In this document: piece after piece, positions 53,006-60,761 of the stretch
How positions within the stretch are numbered: position 1 is the first letter of the stretch
Layout: each line of letters opens with the position of its first letter
Assembly (NCBI GenBank): GCA_021787035.1
Contig: JAJYMM010000248.1
Coordinates: 88,340 to 152,339, forward strand
DNA length: 64,000 bases
Reading direction: 5' to 3'
DNA from: Actinomycetes bacterium
GTDB taxonomy: Bacteria > Actinomycetota > Acidimicrobiia > Acidimicrobiales > Palsa-688
The notes under the pieces: generated by a model
Told to the model about the DNA's origin: nothing
Database searches by the model: none
Seen by the model: only the letters and a program-made list of their open reading frames with translations
Translations under genes and position numbers: made by a program

Positions 53006-53542
53006 TTAGGGCCCCAACCTCGCCTCGAAGATGTCGGTGAGCAACCGCCTCAACAGGGCTGCCGCGACATCACCTTCTTCACCAAGGGCTTCACCAAGGG
53101 CTTCACCAAGGGCTTCACCAAGTGGCGGTGCCGGGGGATGTCGCATCGGTCCGCCTTGGACTGGGCCTGCAGAGAGCCACTGGGGGAGGCCGGTGGCCGG
53201 GCCGGTGCCGAGGAAAACGGCCGGGCCACCGCTCACAGGTCGTGAGGACGACGAGGGCGGGGGCGTCGGTCTCAGGCGCTCCGCGCTAGGCGTCAAGCCC
53301 GCCTCGCAGTGGGAGCGGACACTGTCATAGCGTGCTCGCCTGTCAGGGTTGCCGAGCACCTCGTAGGCCTCGGTGATGACCCGGAAACGGCGGGCAGCGT
53401 CTGGGTCCCCGGGGTGCGTATCCGGATGGACGTCGTGGGCCAACCGGCGGTAAGCACGAGCGATCTCGTCGTGGCTGGCGCCTGGTGGCACCTCTAACCT
53501 TGAATAGAGCTCGCCACGGTTAGTACGCTGCTCGAGACCCAC
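53006..53542 (-). CDS. J-domain (DnaJ-like) co-chaperone with repeat-bearing C-terminus
   Basis: A 178-residue protein. Residues about 10-75 are a J domain (LYSRLEVPPGASHDEIARAY, RRLAHDVHPDTHPGDPDAAR) with the invariant HPD. No G/F zinc-finger or C-terminal substrate domain of full DnaJ is present. The rest is Pro/Ser-rich, ending LGEALGEALGE and a helix (VAAALLRRLLTDIFEARLG). J domains stimulate Hsp70 ATPase. It is divergent from the Hsp20 gene with about 124 bases between, so both may respond to stress together. Start GTG. Confidence 0.85.
   Translation of the reverse strand: MGLEQRTNRGELYSRLEVPPGASHDEIARAYRRLAHDVHPDTHPGDPDAARRFRVITEAYEVLGNPDRRARYDSVRSHCEAGLTPSAERLRPTPPPSSSSRPVSGGPAVFLGTGPATGLPQWLSAGPVQGGPMRHPPAPPLGEALGEALGEALGEEGDVAAALLRRLLTDIFEARLGP
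53078..53125 (-). repeat. 12-bp in-frame tandem repeat encoding GEAL
   Basis: Four units of TTCACCAAGGGC (last one TTCACCAAGTGG) encode GEAL repeats on the minus strand inside the J-domain gene. Confidence 0.97.
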
Positions 53543-53557
53543 TATCTATACCATCGT

Positions 53558-53586
53558 TTGTAGATCTTCCAGTTCGCGGGTATCAT
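53558..53586 (+). promoter_or_regulatory. Predicted sigma-70-like promoter for hsp20
   Basis: TTGTAG (53558-53563), a 17-base spacer and TATCAT (53581-53586) lie 80 bases before the Hsp20 start in an otherwise GC-rich region. A pair of inverted 8-mers (CCACTATC at 53539, GATAGTGG at 53604) brackets it. A repressor site is possible; no HAIR or CIRCE element is visible. Confidence 0.5.
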
Positions 53587-53666
53587 ATCACTTGTCCCCC
53601 AGGGATAGTGGAGACGGCTTGGGGGCATCCGTCCTGTCTATGGACCAGGGGAAGGAGGACCAAAAG

Positions 53667-54101
53667 ATGTTGATGCGGACCGACCCGTTCCGGGACCTGG
53701 ACCGCTTGACCCAGCAAGTCTTCGGCGCCGCCACCCGCCCGAGCGCCATGCCGATCGACGCCTACCGTAAAGGCAACGACTTCTACGTCCACTTCGACCT
53801 CCCCGGCGTCGACCCCGCCTCGATCGACCTCACCGTGGAGCAAAATGTGCTCACCGTGAGGGCCGAGAGGCCCCCGGTTGCCGCCGATGGCGCCGAGATG
53901 ATCGTGAGCGAGCGGCCAACGGGGACATTTACGCGCCGGTTGTTCCTCGCCGAGACCCTCGACACCGACCACATCGAGGCCGACTACAAGGCTGGGGTGC
54001 TAACCCTCTCCATCCCTGTCATGGAAGCAGCCAAGCCCCGTAAGCTCGCCATTACGACCCACGACGACGCTAAGCAGCTCGCGAACAACCCTGTCACCTA
54101 G
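53667..54101 (+). CDS. Small heat-shock protein, Hsp20/alpha-crystallin family
   Basis: A 144-residue chaperone with the alpha-crystallin core: MPIDAYRKGNDFYVHFDLPG, VEQNVLTVRAERPPV, FTRRLFLAETLDTDHIEADY and KAGVLTLSIPV, containing the GVLTLSIP signature. It holds unfolded proteins for refolding. The ATG has AAGGAGG nine bases upstream, which rules out the longer frame. A J-domain protein is encoded divergently. Confidence 0.95.
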   Translation: MLMRTDPFRDLDRLTQQVFGAATRPSAMPIDAYRKGNDFYVHFDLPGVDPASIDLTVEQNVLTVRAERPPVAADGAEMIVSERPTGTFTRRLFLAETLDTDHIEADYKAGVLTLSIPVMEAAKPRKLAITTHDDAKQLANNPVT

Positions 54102-54148
54102 GCCGCTTTTGTTGTCTGAGCTGAAGAGGTCCGATTTCGGCCCCGTTT

Positions 54149-54505
54149 TCAGCGTCTGGACGCCTTGCCTCCCTGGGAGAGCTCCCGCCAGCTGTCAGCT
54201 TCGATCTCTATGTCGTAGCGCTTGGCGGCCTGCTGGATCCGCTTCCAGGCTTGGTCGCGCTCCCGGTCACTGACCCCTTCGACCTGGCTGAAGCGCGCGA
54301 TGGCGTTTCGGACATGACGAGCGTCCACTAACGGCTCTTTGCGCTCCTTGGGGAAGGCAAACTCCTCGTCCGCCATTCGGTTTTCCTGCGCCGTTCTTAG
54401 CCCCGGCGAGGGCGGCGTCCGCTCGCCGCGAGACCGCGCGCTTTGTGCCTGGCGAGCCTTCTCCAGGTTTTGCCGGGCGGCTTGTTCCTGTCGGGCGGTG
54501 GCCAT
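54149..54505 (-). CDS. Small conserved hypothetical protein (DUF6582-like, tentative)
   Basis: A 118-residue charged protein. The ordered part is DEEFAFPKERKEPLVDARHV, RNAIARFSQVEGVSDRERDQ, AWKRIQQAAKRYDIEIEADS, a helical module with a KRIQ..AKRYDIEI core often seen in small stress-linked actinobacterial proteins. The first 45 residues are Arg/Gln-rich and probably disordered; MADEEFAF is an alternative start. Convergent with hsp20. Family name is tentative and no function is known. Confidence 0.65.
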   Translation of the reverse strand: MATARQEQAARQNLEKARQAQSARSRGERTPPSPGLRTAQENRMADEEFAFPKERKEPLVDARHVRNAIARFSQVEGVSDRERDQAWKRIQQAAKRYDIEIEADSWRELSQGGKASRR

Positions 54506-54877
54506 AGTTACGCCTCCTCGATCGCGGTTTTTTAGGATCTACCCGCTCGGACCATCCAGTAACAGGACGAGTAGGCAGGGCAGAATCCGCTGGTCAATTG
54601 CCAAGCACCGATGCGAGCGGCGACCCCAAGACGCACTCGGCCGTGCCCCTCAGCGCGCGTCCGAAAGCCCTCAAGCTGCCTCGCTGGGAGCGCCCCGGGG
54701 ACAAAGGCTTCGCGGCCTCGCGGCCCAGCTGGTGGAGGACCAGACCGCCCGCTTTTGTCCGCCCCTGAGGCTGGCTTTCGTCACTGTGACGCAATAGGCC
54801 GTTGCCGGAGCGCACGGCTGGCCGCCCTACGGCCGGGAACAGATATTTGGTCATTGAGGCCGCAATAGGGTAGGGCA
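54506..54877. other. Intergenic region with a partial palindrome
   Basis: These 372 bases separate the small conserved gene from the acyl-CoA dehydrogenase. All frames have open stretches, as expected at this GC, but none looks convincingly coding. The segment TTTCGTCAC-T-GTGACGCAA (54777-54795) is an imperfect version of the perfect palindrome found at 56330-56354 and lies about 85 bases before the dehydrogenase start. Confidence 0.5.
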
Positions 54878-56026
54878 ATGCCAGAAGCTGTGGTCACACC
54901 GAGCGCCCGCGATCACGGCGCTCGACGGGACCTGGGGTCACCGGCGCTTTCGCACCTGGCGCAGCCTGTCATGGCTAGGGTCAATCAGCTTTCTGAGGAC
55001 TTCTGGCTCGACTCCGCCGCGGTTGACACAGCGGCTGCCGTGCCAGCCTCGCACTTGGACGCGCTTGCTCGGGCTGGCCTCTACGGCATCTATGCCCCGG
55101 TCGGCGAGGACGGTCTCGGGCTCGACGGCGCTGCCACGAGCGCCGTGGTGGAAGAGCTGGCCTCAGGGTGTGTCGCAACGACGTTCCTCTGGGTACAGCA
55201 CCTCCGCCTCCTGAGCACGATGCTCGACCCCGAGACCCCGCTCAGTTGGAGAGAGCGGCTGAAGGGGGACGTGGTCGCGGGCCGCTGCAAGGGTGGGGTC
55301 GTGCTAACGGGCCTGATGCCAGGGCCGCCACGTTTGAGGGCCGAACCCGCCGGCGACGGATGGCGCCTGGAGGGGGAGGCGCCCTGGGTGAGCGGCTGGG
55401 GGCTGGTCGACAAGCTCGTCGTCGTGGCGAGGGCCCCCGGCTCCAGGATCGTCTCGCTGCTCCTCGAGGCCAAAGAGGTGCCCGGCCTCTCGGCAACGCC
55501 CGCCCGTCTCTCCGCTCTCAACGCCACCTCTACTGTCAGCCTGCACTTCGACGGGCTAGCAGTGCCGGGGGACCGGGCCCTCGGGGAACGCCCCTACAAA
55601 GAGGGGGAGGACGCGTTGGCGGGTTTGAGGCTAAACGGCTCCTTCGCCCTGGGCCTAACCAAGCGTTGTTGTCTTATTGTCGGCCCGTCGGCCCTGGACG
55701 AGGAGCTCGTGGCCCGCAGGGGCCAACTCGACGCCGCCGCGCCAGATGAGATGCCGGCGGCACGCGCTGCGGCCTGCGAACTTGCCCTCCGCGCGGCTCA
55801 TGCCGTGGTCGTTAGCCGAGGCAGCGTCTCGGCACTGGCGGGCGACGTAGGCGAACGCTTGGCCCGCGAAGCCAACGTCTTGGCCGTTTTCGGAAGCCGG
55901 CCGGCCATAAAGTCTGAGTTGCTTGAGCGCTTCCACGCGACGCCTAGCGGCCCAGCGGCTACTAAGCGAGTCACCGCGCCGGAAGGCGGAACTTATGGCA
56001 ACGCTTGCACCACCAACGAAAGTTGA
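54878..56026 (+). CDS. Acyl-CoA dehydrogenase-family flavoprotein
   Basis: A 382-residue protein with acyl-CoA dehydrogenase layout: helical N-terminus (LSEDFWLDSAAVDTAAAVPA), a middle beta domain (WRLEGEAPWVSGWGLVDKLV, VSLHFDGLAVPGDRAL) and a helical C-terminus (LALRAAHAVVVSRGSVSALA). The VVEELASGCVATTFLWVQHL stretch recalls acyl-CoA oxidase/desaturation-type members with relaxed substrates. The catalytic Glu cannot be assigned with confidence. The last about 18 codons overlap an opposite-strand zinc-ribbon gene, so the real C-terminus may be near LLERF. Confidence 0.85.
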   Translation: MPEAVVTPSARDHGARRDLGSPALSHLAQPVMARVNQLSEDFWLDSAAVDTAAAVPASHLDALARAGLYGIYAPVGEDGLGLDGAATSAVVEELASGCVATTFLWVQHLRLLSTMLDPETPLSWRERLKGDVVAGRCKGGVVLTGLMPGPPRLRAEPAGDGWRLEGEAPWVSGWGLVDKLVVVARAPGSRIVSLLLEAKEVPGLSATPARLSALNATSTVSLHFDGLAVPGDRALGERPYKEGEDALAGLRLNGSFALGLTKRCCLIVGPSALDEELVARRGQLDAAAPDEMPAARAAACELALRAAHAVVVSRGSVSALAGDVGERLAREANVLAVFGSRPAIKSELLERFHATPSGPAATKRVTAPEGGTYGNACTTNES

Positions 56027-56144
56027 GCTTGCCCTTGCAACGCGGGCAGCGGTAGAGGCCGACCTGCGCCAGCACGACGTGCGCCGTCCAGAGCACGACG
56101 CCCGTCCAGTTGTACCAATGGCTGTACCAACGACCTCGCCGCAT
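55971..56144 (-). CDS. Small membrane protein with zinc ribbon, antisense-overlapping
   Basis: A 57-residue reading that starts at MRRGRWYSHW, continues YNWTGVVLWTAHVVLAQVGL and ends YRCPRCKGKLNFRWWCKRCH followed by KFRLPAR. It has one transmembrane helix and a C-terminal zinc ribbon with two CxxC pairs separated by a Trp/Arg-rich loop. The composition is strongly protein-like compared with surrounding frames. It overlaps the acyl-CoA dehydrogenase 3' end by 56 bases on the opposite strand. No strong ribosome site is seen. It appears to be a real but easily missed gene. Confidence 0.6.
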   Translation of the reverse strand: MRRGRWYSHWYNWTGVVLWTAHVVLAQVGLYRCPRCKGKLNFRWWCKRCHKFRLPAR

Positions 56145-56329
56145 GGCAAGCGCATATTAGGGCACGACACCGGCTTCGCATTTGCGTGTGGCCGGCACGG
56201 TTGAGTACAGCCACACCGAGACGGGCTCGTAGGCTCGCCGGCACCGCCAAGCAAGTCGCATTAACTTGACATAACGGTCCTTATGGGCGCTGGGCCTACG
56301 GGGCTGGGGGAGGCACGTCTTCACATCTG

Positions 56330-56354
56330 CCATTACGTCACGGTGACGTAATGG
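56330..56354. promoter_or_regulatory. Perfect 25-bp palindrome (operator-like)
   Basis: CCATTACGTCAC, a single central G, then its exact reverse complement GTGACGTAATGG: two perfect 12-bp arms. The AT-containing arms stand out in GC-rich DNA. A degenerate copy lies at 56769-56793 and a partial one near 54777-54795. A dimeric regulator site is the simplest reading. Confidence 0.75.
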
Positions 56355-56478
56355 TGGCTTGTCCCCCCCGGCGCCGGCGCGCCGGCGCATGGCTCGCATG
56401 GCCGCTTGCAGAGCCGCTTCCCATTGTCGGTGCCGAGCACTAGCCCGTCGAGGCACTCGACGACGCAAGACCGCCCGG

Positions 56479-56644
56479 GTACGGGATTCCTGTAGCAGAT
56501 ACGGCCGCCGGCGGCGCATTATCGACTACGAGATTTCCGAGAGGGAGCGCTCCGCACTACCGTACGGGATTCCTGTAGCAGATACGCCCGTCGGCGGCGC
56601 ATTATCGACTACGAGATTTCCGAGAGGGGGCGCTACGCACTGCG
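56479..56644. repeat. 83-bp tandem duplication
   Basis: Two copies of an 83-base unit beginning GTACGGGATTCCTGTAGCAG lie head to tail with about five differences. They contain CGGCGCATTATCGACTACGA and GATTTCCGAGAGG in both copies. The minus strand leading out of the first copy could encode a Cys-rich peptide (ICYRNPVPGRSCVVECLDG) but no start is supported. No CRISPR-like spacer is present. Confidence 0.9.
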
Positions 56645-56768
56645 GGGATAGCCGCATAGGCCGTGTGCCCGGCACGCTCGCCCTAAAGCGGCAACCACCC
56701 GCTCTGTCCCGCCTTGAGTAGGCGCCCAGACCCACAAGGTTCCCGGCTCTCCTTCCCTTCTAACCAGG

Positions 56769-56793
56769 CTATTATGTCACTGTGACGTAATGG
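56769..56793. promoter_or_regulatory. Degenerate copy of the 25-bp palindrome
   Basis: CTATTATGTCAC, central T, GTGACGTAATGG: the right arm is identical to the first palindrome and the left arm has two changes. It lies 276 bases before the aldo/keto reductase start. Confidence 0.7.
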
Positions 56794-56824
56794 CGGTCTT
56801 CGGAGCCAGCCTTCGCGGGATCGT

Positions 56825-56878
56825 GGGCCACTGGCGGATCGCGGGCCACTGGCGGATCGCGGGCCACTGGCGGATCGT
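56825..56878. repeat. 18-bp tandem repeat, three copies
   Basis: Three copies of GGGCCACTGGCGGATCGC (last ends CGT) lie between the second palindrome and the aldo/keto reductase gene. The whole stretch 56145-57068 otherwise holds no gene that I can support. Confidence 0.96.
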
Positions 56879-57068
56879 GGGACGCCGAGGCGCCCCGCCC
56901 CGCCGCTTCGCACGCCTCCGAGCCGCTGTCACCCAGCCGCGGGCGTTCCTGGGGCGCTCAGGTTCCCAGAGGATACGAGCGGGGGCCTGGGTACTGTGGT
57001 CCAAAGCCCGACAAGGCAATCAACAACCCCTGAGCGATGCCTTCATAGACAACGAGAAAGGCAATTTA

Positions 57069-58055
57069 ATGCCTGATGAACGACCCCTCGGCAGCCAAGG
57101 GCTCACCGCCTCGTCCCAAGGTCTCGGCTGCATGGGTATGTCCGAGTTTTACGGCGCGCCCGACGAGGCCGAGTCCATCGCGACAATCCACCGCGCCCTC
57201 GACCTCGGCGTCACCCTCCTCGACACTGCCGACATGTACGGACAAGGTGCGAACGAGCGCCTTGTCGGCGCCGCAATACGAGACCGGCGCGACGAGGTCG
57301 TTCTTGCCACGAAGTTCGGCATAGTGCGTGACCCCGACAACCCGACCGCAAGGGGTGTGAACGGATCTCCCGAGTACGTGCGCACAGCGGCGGACCGCTC
57401 GTTGTCGCGGCTCGGCACTGACCGCATAGATCTCTATTACCAGCATCGAGTCGACCCGGACGTCCCCATTGAAGAAACCGTAGGGGCGATGGCCGAACTA
57501 ATCCAGCAGGGCAAAGTCCGCTACCTCGGGCTGTCCGAGGCCTCTGCCGAGACCGTGCGCCGGGCCCATTCAGTCCACCCGATCACCGCCCTCCAGACCG
57601 AGTACTCGCTTTGGACCCGGGACGTCGAGGCCTCCGTGCTGCCTACACTGCGCGAGCTCGACATAGCCTTGGTCGCCTACAGCCCGCTCGGGCGCGGGTT
57701 CCTTACGGGCTCGCTCCGCCAGCAAAGCGACATCCCGCCGGGCGACTTCAGGGCGACAAACCCTCGCTTCCAAGGTGGCAACCTCCAGGCCAACCTGGCA
57801 CCACTTGCTGTCGTCGAAAGGCTGGCCATCGCAAACCACGTCACCACCGCGCAGATCGCGCTCGCTTGGGTGCACGCCCAGGGCCAAGATATCTTCCCGA
57901 TCCCAGGGACCAAGAGGCGCAGTTATCTCGAGCAAAATGTGGCGGCCGCCTCGGTCAAACTTACCAGTGACGAGCTGCAGCAGCTATCTGCTGCGTTTCC
58001 GCCAGGTGCCACCGCCGGCGACCGCTACGAGGACATGTCGCGGATCGAAGCCTGA
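57069..58055 (+). CDS. Aldo/keto reductase
   Basis: A 328-residue NADPH-dependent reductase. Catalytic tetrad residues are in [20 protein letters not shown] (Asp, Tyr), [11 protein letters not shown] (Lys) and [20 protein letters not shown] (His). [16 protein letters not shown] and the C-terminal [18 protein letters not shown] bind the cofactor. It belongs to the AKR group of general aldehyde and quinone reductases often induced by stress. The ATG at [11 protein letters not shown] is chosen with GAAAGG upstream; a longer frame reads through the 18-bp repeat. Upstream palindromes suggest regulation. Confidence 0.93.
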   Translation: MPDERPLGSQGLTASSQGLGCMGMSEFYGAPDEAESIATIHRALDLGVTLLDTADMYGQGANERLVGAAIRDRRDEVVLATKFGIVRDPDNPTARGVNGSPEYVRTAADRSLSRLGTDRIDLYYQHRVDPDVPIEETVGAMAELIQQGKVRYLGLSEASAETVRRAHSVHPITALQTEYSLWTRDVEASVLPTLRELDIALVAYSPLGRGFLTGSLRQQSDIPPGDFRATNPRFQGGNLQANLAPLAVVERLAIANHVTTAQIALAWVHAQGQDIFPIPGTKRRSYLEQNVAAASVKLTSDELQQLSAAFPPGATAGDRYEDMSRIEA

Positions 58056-58142
58056 CCGGCAGGCGGGGCTCGAGGTCAGAGGCCCGAGAGCTTCGGCGGC
58101 CTTCGCCGGCGCCAGCGGGCTCGTGCCTTCGCGCCGCCACCC

Positions 58143-59075
58143 CTAGATCTCTATGGAGCTACCCTCGCCAGCGCGCCAGCCACGCGCCATGGCCGGCGTC
58201 ATAAAGACCATAGAAAGCCTCCCGCCGGGTGTAATGGCGATTGTTCCCCCAGTCCCACCCCATTCCACCACCGCATCTATAGCAGCTACGAGCGACGCCT
58301 CGAGCCCTGACCCTCCCCGCAAAGACCAAGCGACGCGGCGCGCGAAGCCGGCGAGGATGAAGGCTTCTCCCGTTCCCGTCGCCGATACGGCCACTGTCTC
58401 GTCCGCCCACGTACCGGCGCCGGCAACGGCGCTGTCGCCGACACGGCCCGGCCTCTGCCCTGCCAGCCCACCGGTCGACGTAGCCGCCGCGAGCCCCCCA
58501 GAAGGACCGACTGCAACGGCGCCCACCGTTCCCGTCGTTGCGTCAGGCGGAGTACTAGGCGGAGTACTAGGCGGAGTACCAGACGGGACCACTTTTCTAC
58601 CCAAAAAGGGCATGGGCGCAAGCCCTGCCTGCATCGCAACCTCGTCCGCCCCAGCGCCGGCCAGCAGTACGGGAGCGGGACCGCCGCCCAAACCGGATAC
58701 CGCAAGCGCCGCCCGGACGGGGTTGGCGGGCCACGTCGTGGCGCAAACGCCGCCGAACCTCCTCGTGGCACCGTCCATGACGGAGGCGTCCGCCTCAACT
58801 GCGCCGGCGGTCGTCGGCACCGACCCTCGCCCGGCATTGAAGAGCCCGCTGTCCTCCATCAAGGCCACGGCTTCCACCACTGCGCTCAGCGCGTCGCCAC
58901 CGCGTGACAGTACGTCCCATCCGGCCTCGAGGGCACCGGCCAGGGCGGCATGCACAGGCCGCCTCACTTCCTCTCCCCTCTCCTCCAGCAACCTCCACGT
59001 CCCGGCCCCCCCGTGAACGGCGATCGCCGGCAGGGAAAGGCTCGCGCTCTCGACTACCAGTCGCCGGGCCCCCAT
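58143..59075 (-). CDS. Isoaspartyl peptidase/L-asparaginase (Ntn-hydrolase)
   Basis: A 310-residue type 2 asparaginase. The alpha chain includes SLPAIAVHGGAGTWRLLEER and MEDSGLFNAGRGSV, the latter part of the substrate pocket. Autocleavage exposes Thr in DATTGTVGAVAVG, and the beta chain contains RVGDSAVAGAGTWADE and AVSATGTGEAFILAGFARRV. It cleaves isoaspartyl dipeptides and asparagine. The linker before the cleavage site is a TPPS repeat. The ATG four bases after the oxidoreductase stop is chosen because the longer frame would overlap the upstream gene by 38 bases. Confidence 0.92.
   Translation of the reverse strand: MGARRLVVESASLSLPAIAVHGGAGTWRLLEERGEEVRRPVHAALAGALEAGWDVLSRGGDALSAVVEAVALMEDSGLFNAGRGSVPTTAGAVEADASVMDGATRRFGGVCATTWPANPVRAALAVSGLGGGPAPVLLAGAGADEVAMQAGLAPMPFLGRKVVPSGTPPSTPPSTPPDATTGTVGAVAVGPSGGLAAATSTGGLAGQRPGRVGDSAVAGAGTWADETVAVSATGTGEAFILAGFARRVAWSLRGGSGLEASLVAAIDAVVEWGGTGGTIAITPGGRLSMVFMTPAMARGWRAGEGSSIEI
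58546..58581 (-). repeat. 12-bp in-frame tandem repeat in the asparaginase linker
   Basis: Three units of GGCGGAGTACTA (last one GGCGGAGTACCA) encode TPPS on the minus strand directly before the autocleavage Thr region. Confidence 0.96.
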
Positions 59076-59079
59076 CTGG

Positions 59080-60567
59080 TCAACCCGCTTCAACCGAAGC
59101 CACAGCCGCGGCGGCACCGTGACGGCTCAGCGTGTCGACACCGTCGACCAGCAGCTTGCGGAACACCGCGTCGTCCGCCAGGTCCGGCGGGAAGACCTCC
59201 CGGACGCCGAGCAAGGCCTCCACCACGCCAGAGGGGGTGGAGGCGTCCCTCGTGGCCTCACGAAGACGCCCGGCAAGGGGGTCGTCCAGTGGGAGGGCCT
59301 CCCCCGCGTCGCTTTCCCCCGCACTCACATAGCGCATCCATCCCGCCACGGCGAGGCACGCGTGCCGGGGCTCCGCACCCGCAGCCAACCGGGCGCGCAC
59401 CGGAGCGAGCAGGCGGTAGGGCAGCTTCTGGCTCCCGTCCATCGCGACCTGCGTGGTGCGATGCCGCAACACCGGGTTGGCAAAGCGCTCCACGAGGGCC
59501 GTCTTGTACCCCCCAAGGTCGAAACCGGCCGGCGGCGAGAGCGTCGGTGTCATATCGGCATCCATCAAGCCTCGCACGTAGGCCGCAAAACCCGGCGCGG
59601 TGACGGCGTCGGCTATGAGCTCGTGGCCCGCGAGCGCGCCCAGGTACGCGAGCGCCGAATGGCTGCCGTTGAGCAGGCGGAGCTTCATTTCTTCGTAGGG
59701 CGCGACATCGGCGACCAGTTCTGCTCCGGCCAGTTCCCAGGCCGGACGGGGGCCTGCGAAGCTGTCCTCGACCACCCACTGCGTGAACGGTTCCGTTACT
59801 ATCGCTGCACGGTCATCGAGGCCCAGCAGGCCGGCGGCCTTCTCACGGTCGGCGTCGGTGGCGGCCGGCACGATACGGTCTACGACTGTGGCCGGGAAGC
59901 TCACATTGTCGCTAATCCAGCGCTCCAGCGCGTCCGCCCTCTCCCCCGGTAGGAGGCGACAGTAGCCCTCGACGAGCCGGCGAAGTGTCGCTCCGTTGCT
60001 CGGGAGGTTGTCACAGCACACAACGCTGAGTGCCGGCCCTCCCGAGCGCATCCGGGCCTCGATGCCGGCGACCAGCTGACCGAGCACCGTTTCGGGTGGC
60101 CGGCCCCCAGCATCTGCGGCTAGCTCGGGGTCCGCCTCGGCGAGAGCGCCGGTGACTGGGTTGTAGCGGTAGCCCTTTTCGGTCACGGTGAGGGTGACCA
60201 CGGCCGTCCCTGGCAAAGCGAGGCGCTCCAGCAACTCCTTGGCTTGGTGGCGAGCGAAGAGCACCTGTCGGACGGCGCCGGCCACGTGCACTTCCGTAGC
60301 CACCGGCGAGCTTACGAGCACGCTATAGAGGCAGTCTTGAGGCACGAGCGCGTCCGCAACCGCCGCGCTCCGCTGCGTCACCCCACATATGCCCCAGTTG
60401 GTCTCGCCCCTCTCCGCCATCGCTCTCTCGGTGTAGAGGGCCTGGTGTGCCCGGTGGAACGCCCCCACCCCGAGATGGACGATGCCGAGGGAAAGGTCCC
60501 GGGGGTTGGGCACGGGCCGCCATGCCGAAGGCACACGGGCGAGGTTCGCGATGCTGAGCCGGTCCAT
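59080..60567 (-). CDS. Mannitol dehydrogenase / fructuronate reductase-family oxidoreductase
   Basis: A 495-residue NAD(P)-dependent polyol/uronate dehydrogenase. The N-terminal Rossmann domain has IVHLGVGAFHRAHQALYTER; the C-terminal domain has the PYEEMKLRLLNGSHSALAYL and KLPYRLLAPVRARLAAGAEP signatures. TVTEKGYRYNPVTGALA is typical of the family. It would interconvert fructose and mannitol, or fructuronate and mannonate. ATG MDRLSIANLARVPSAW. The asparaginase gene follows four bases after its stop and the GH36 gene is divergent, so it may be co-controlled with galactoside use. Confidence 0.92.
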   Translation of the reverse strand: MDRLSIANLARVPSAWRPVPNPRDLSLGIVHLGVGAFHRAHQALYTERAMAERGETNWGICGVTQRSAAVADALVPQDCLYSVLVSSPVATEVHVAGAVRQVLFARHQAKELLERLALPGTAVVTLTVTEKGYRYNPVTGALAEADPELAADAGGRPPETVLGQLVAGIEARMRSGGPALSVVCCDNLPSNGATLRRLVEGYCRLLPGERADALERWISDNVSFPATVVDRIVPAATDADREKAAGLLGLDDRAAIVTEPFTQWVVEDSFAGPRPAWELAGAELVADVAPYEEMKLRLLNGSHSALAYLGALAGHELIADAVTAPGFAAYVRGLMDADMTPTLSPPAGFDLGGYKTALVERFANPVLRHRTTQVAMDGSQKLPYRLLAPVRARLAAGAEPRHACLAVAGWMRYVSAGESDAGEALPLDDPLAGRLREATRDASTPSGVVEALLGVREVFPPDLADDAVFRKLLVDGVDTLSRHGAAAAVASVEAG

Positions 60568-60761
60568 ATAACCCCAGTCTCGCGTGCGAAGCTCCTGCGC
60601 CGCACGGTACTCGGGTCACCCCTCGCTCCTCGGACCGGCCTCCGGCCCCAGCCTTGAGCCTCCCCTGTGGGCGCCGCTCGTCGTGCATGGCAAGCTAGGC
60701 GTTTCGGGACATGACCTAACCTAAGTCAAGACAGCCAGCGAAAAACAACTAAGGAGCGCTC

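Noticed and set aside
56479..56644. CRISPR array
   Set aside because: There are only two adjacent 83-base copies with no unique spacers and no cas genes.
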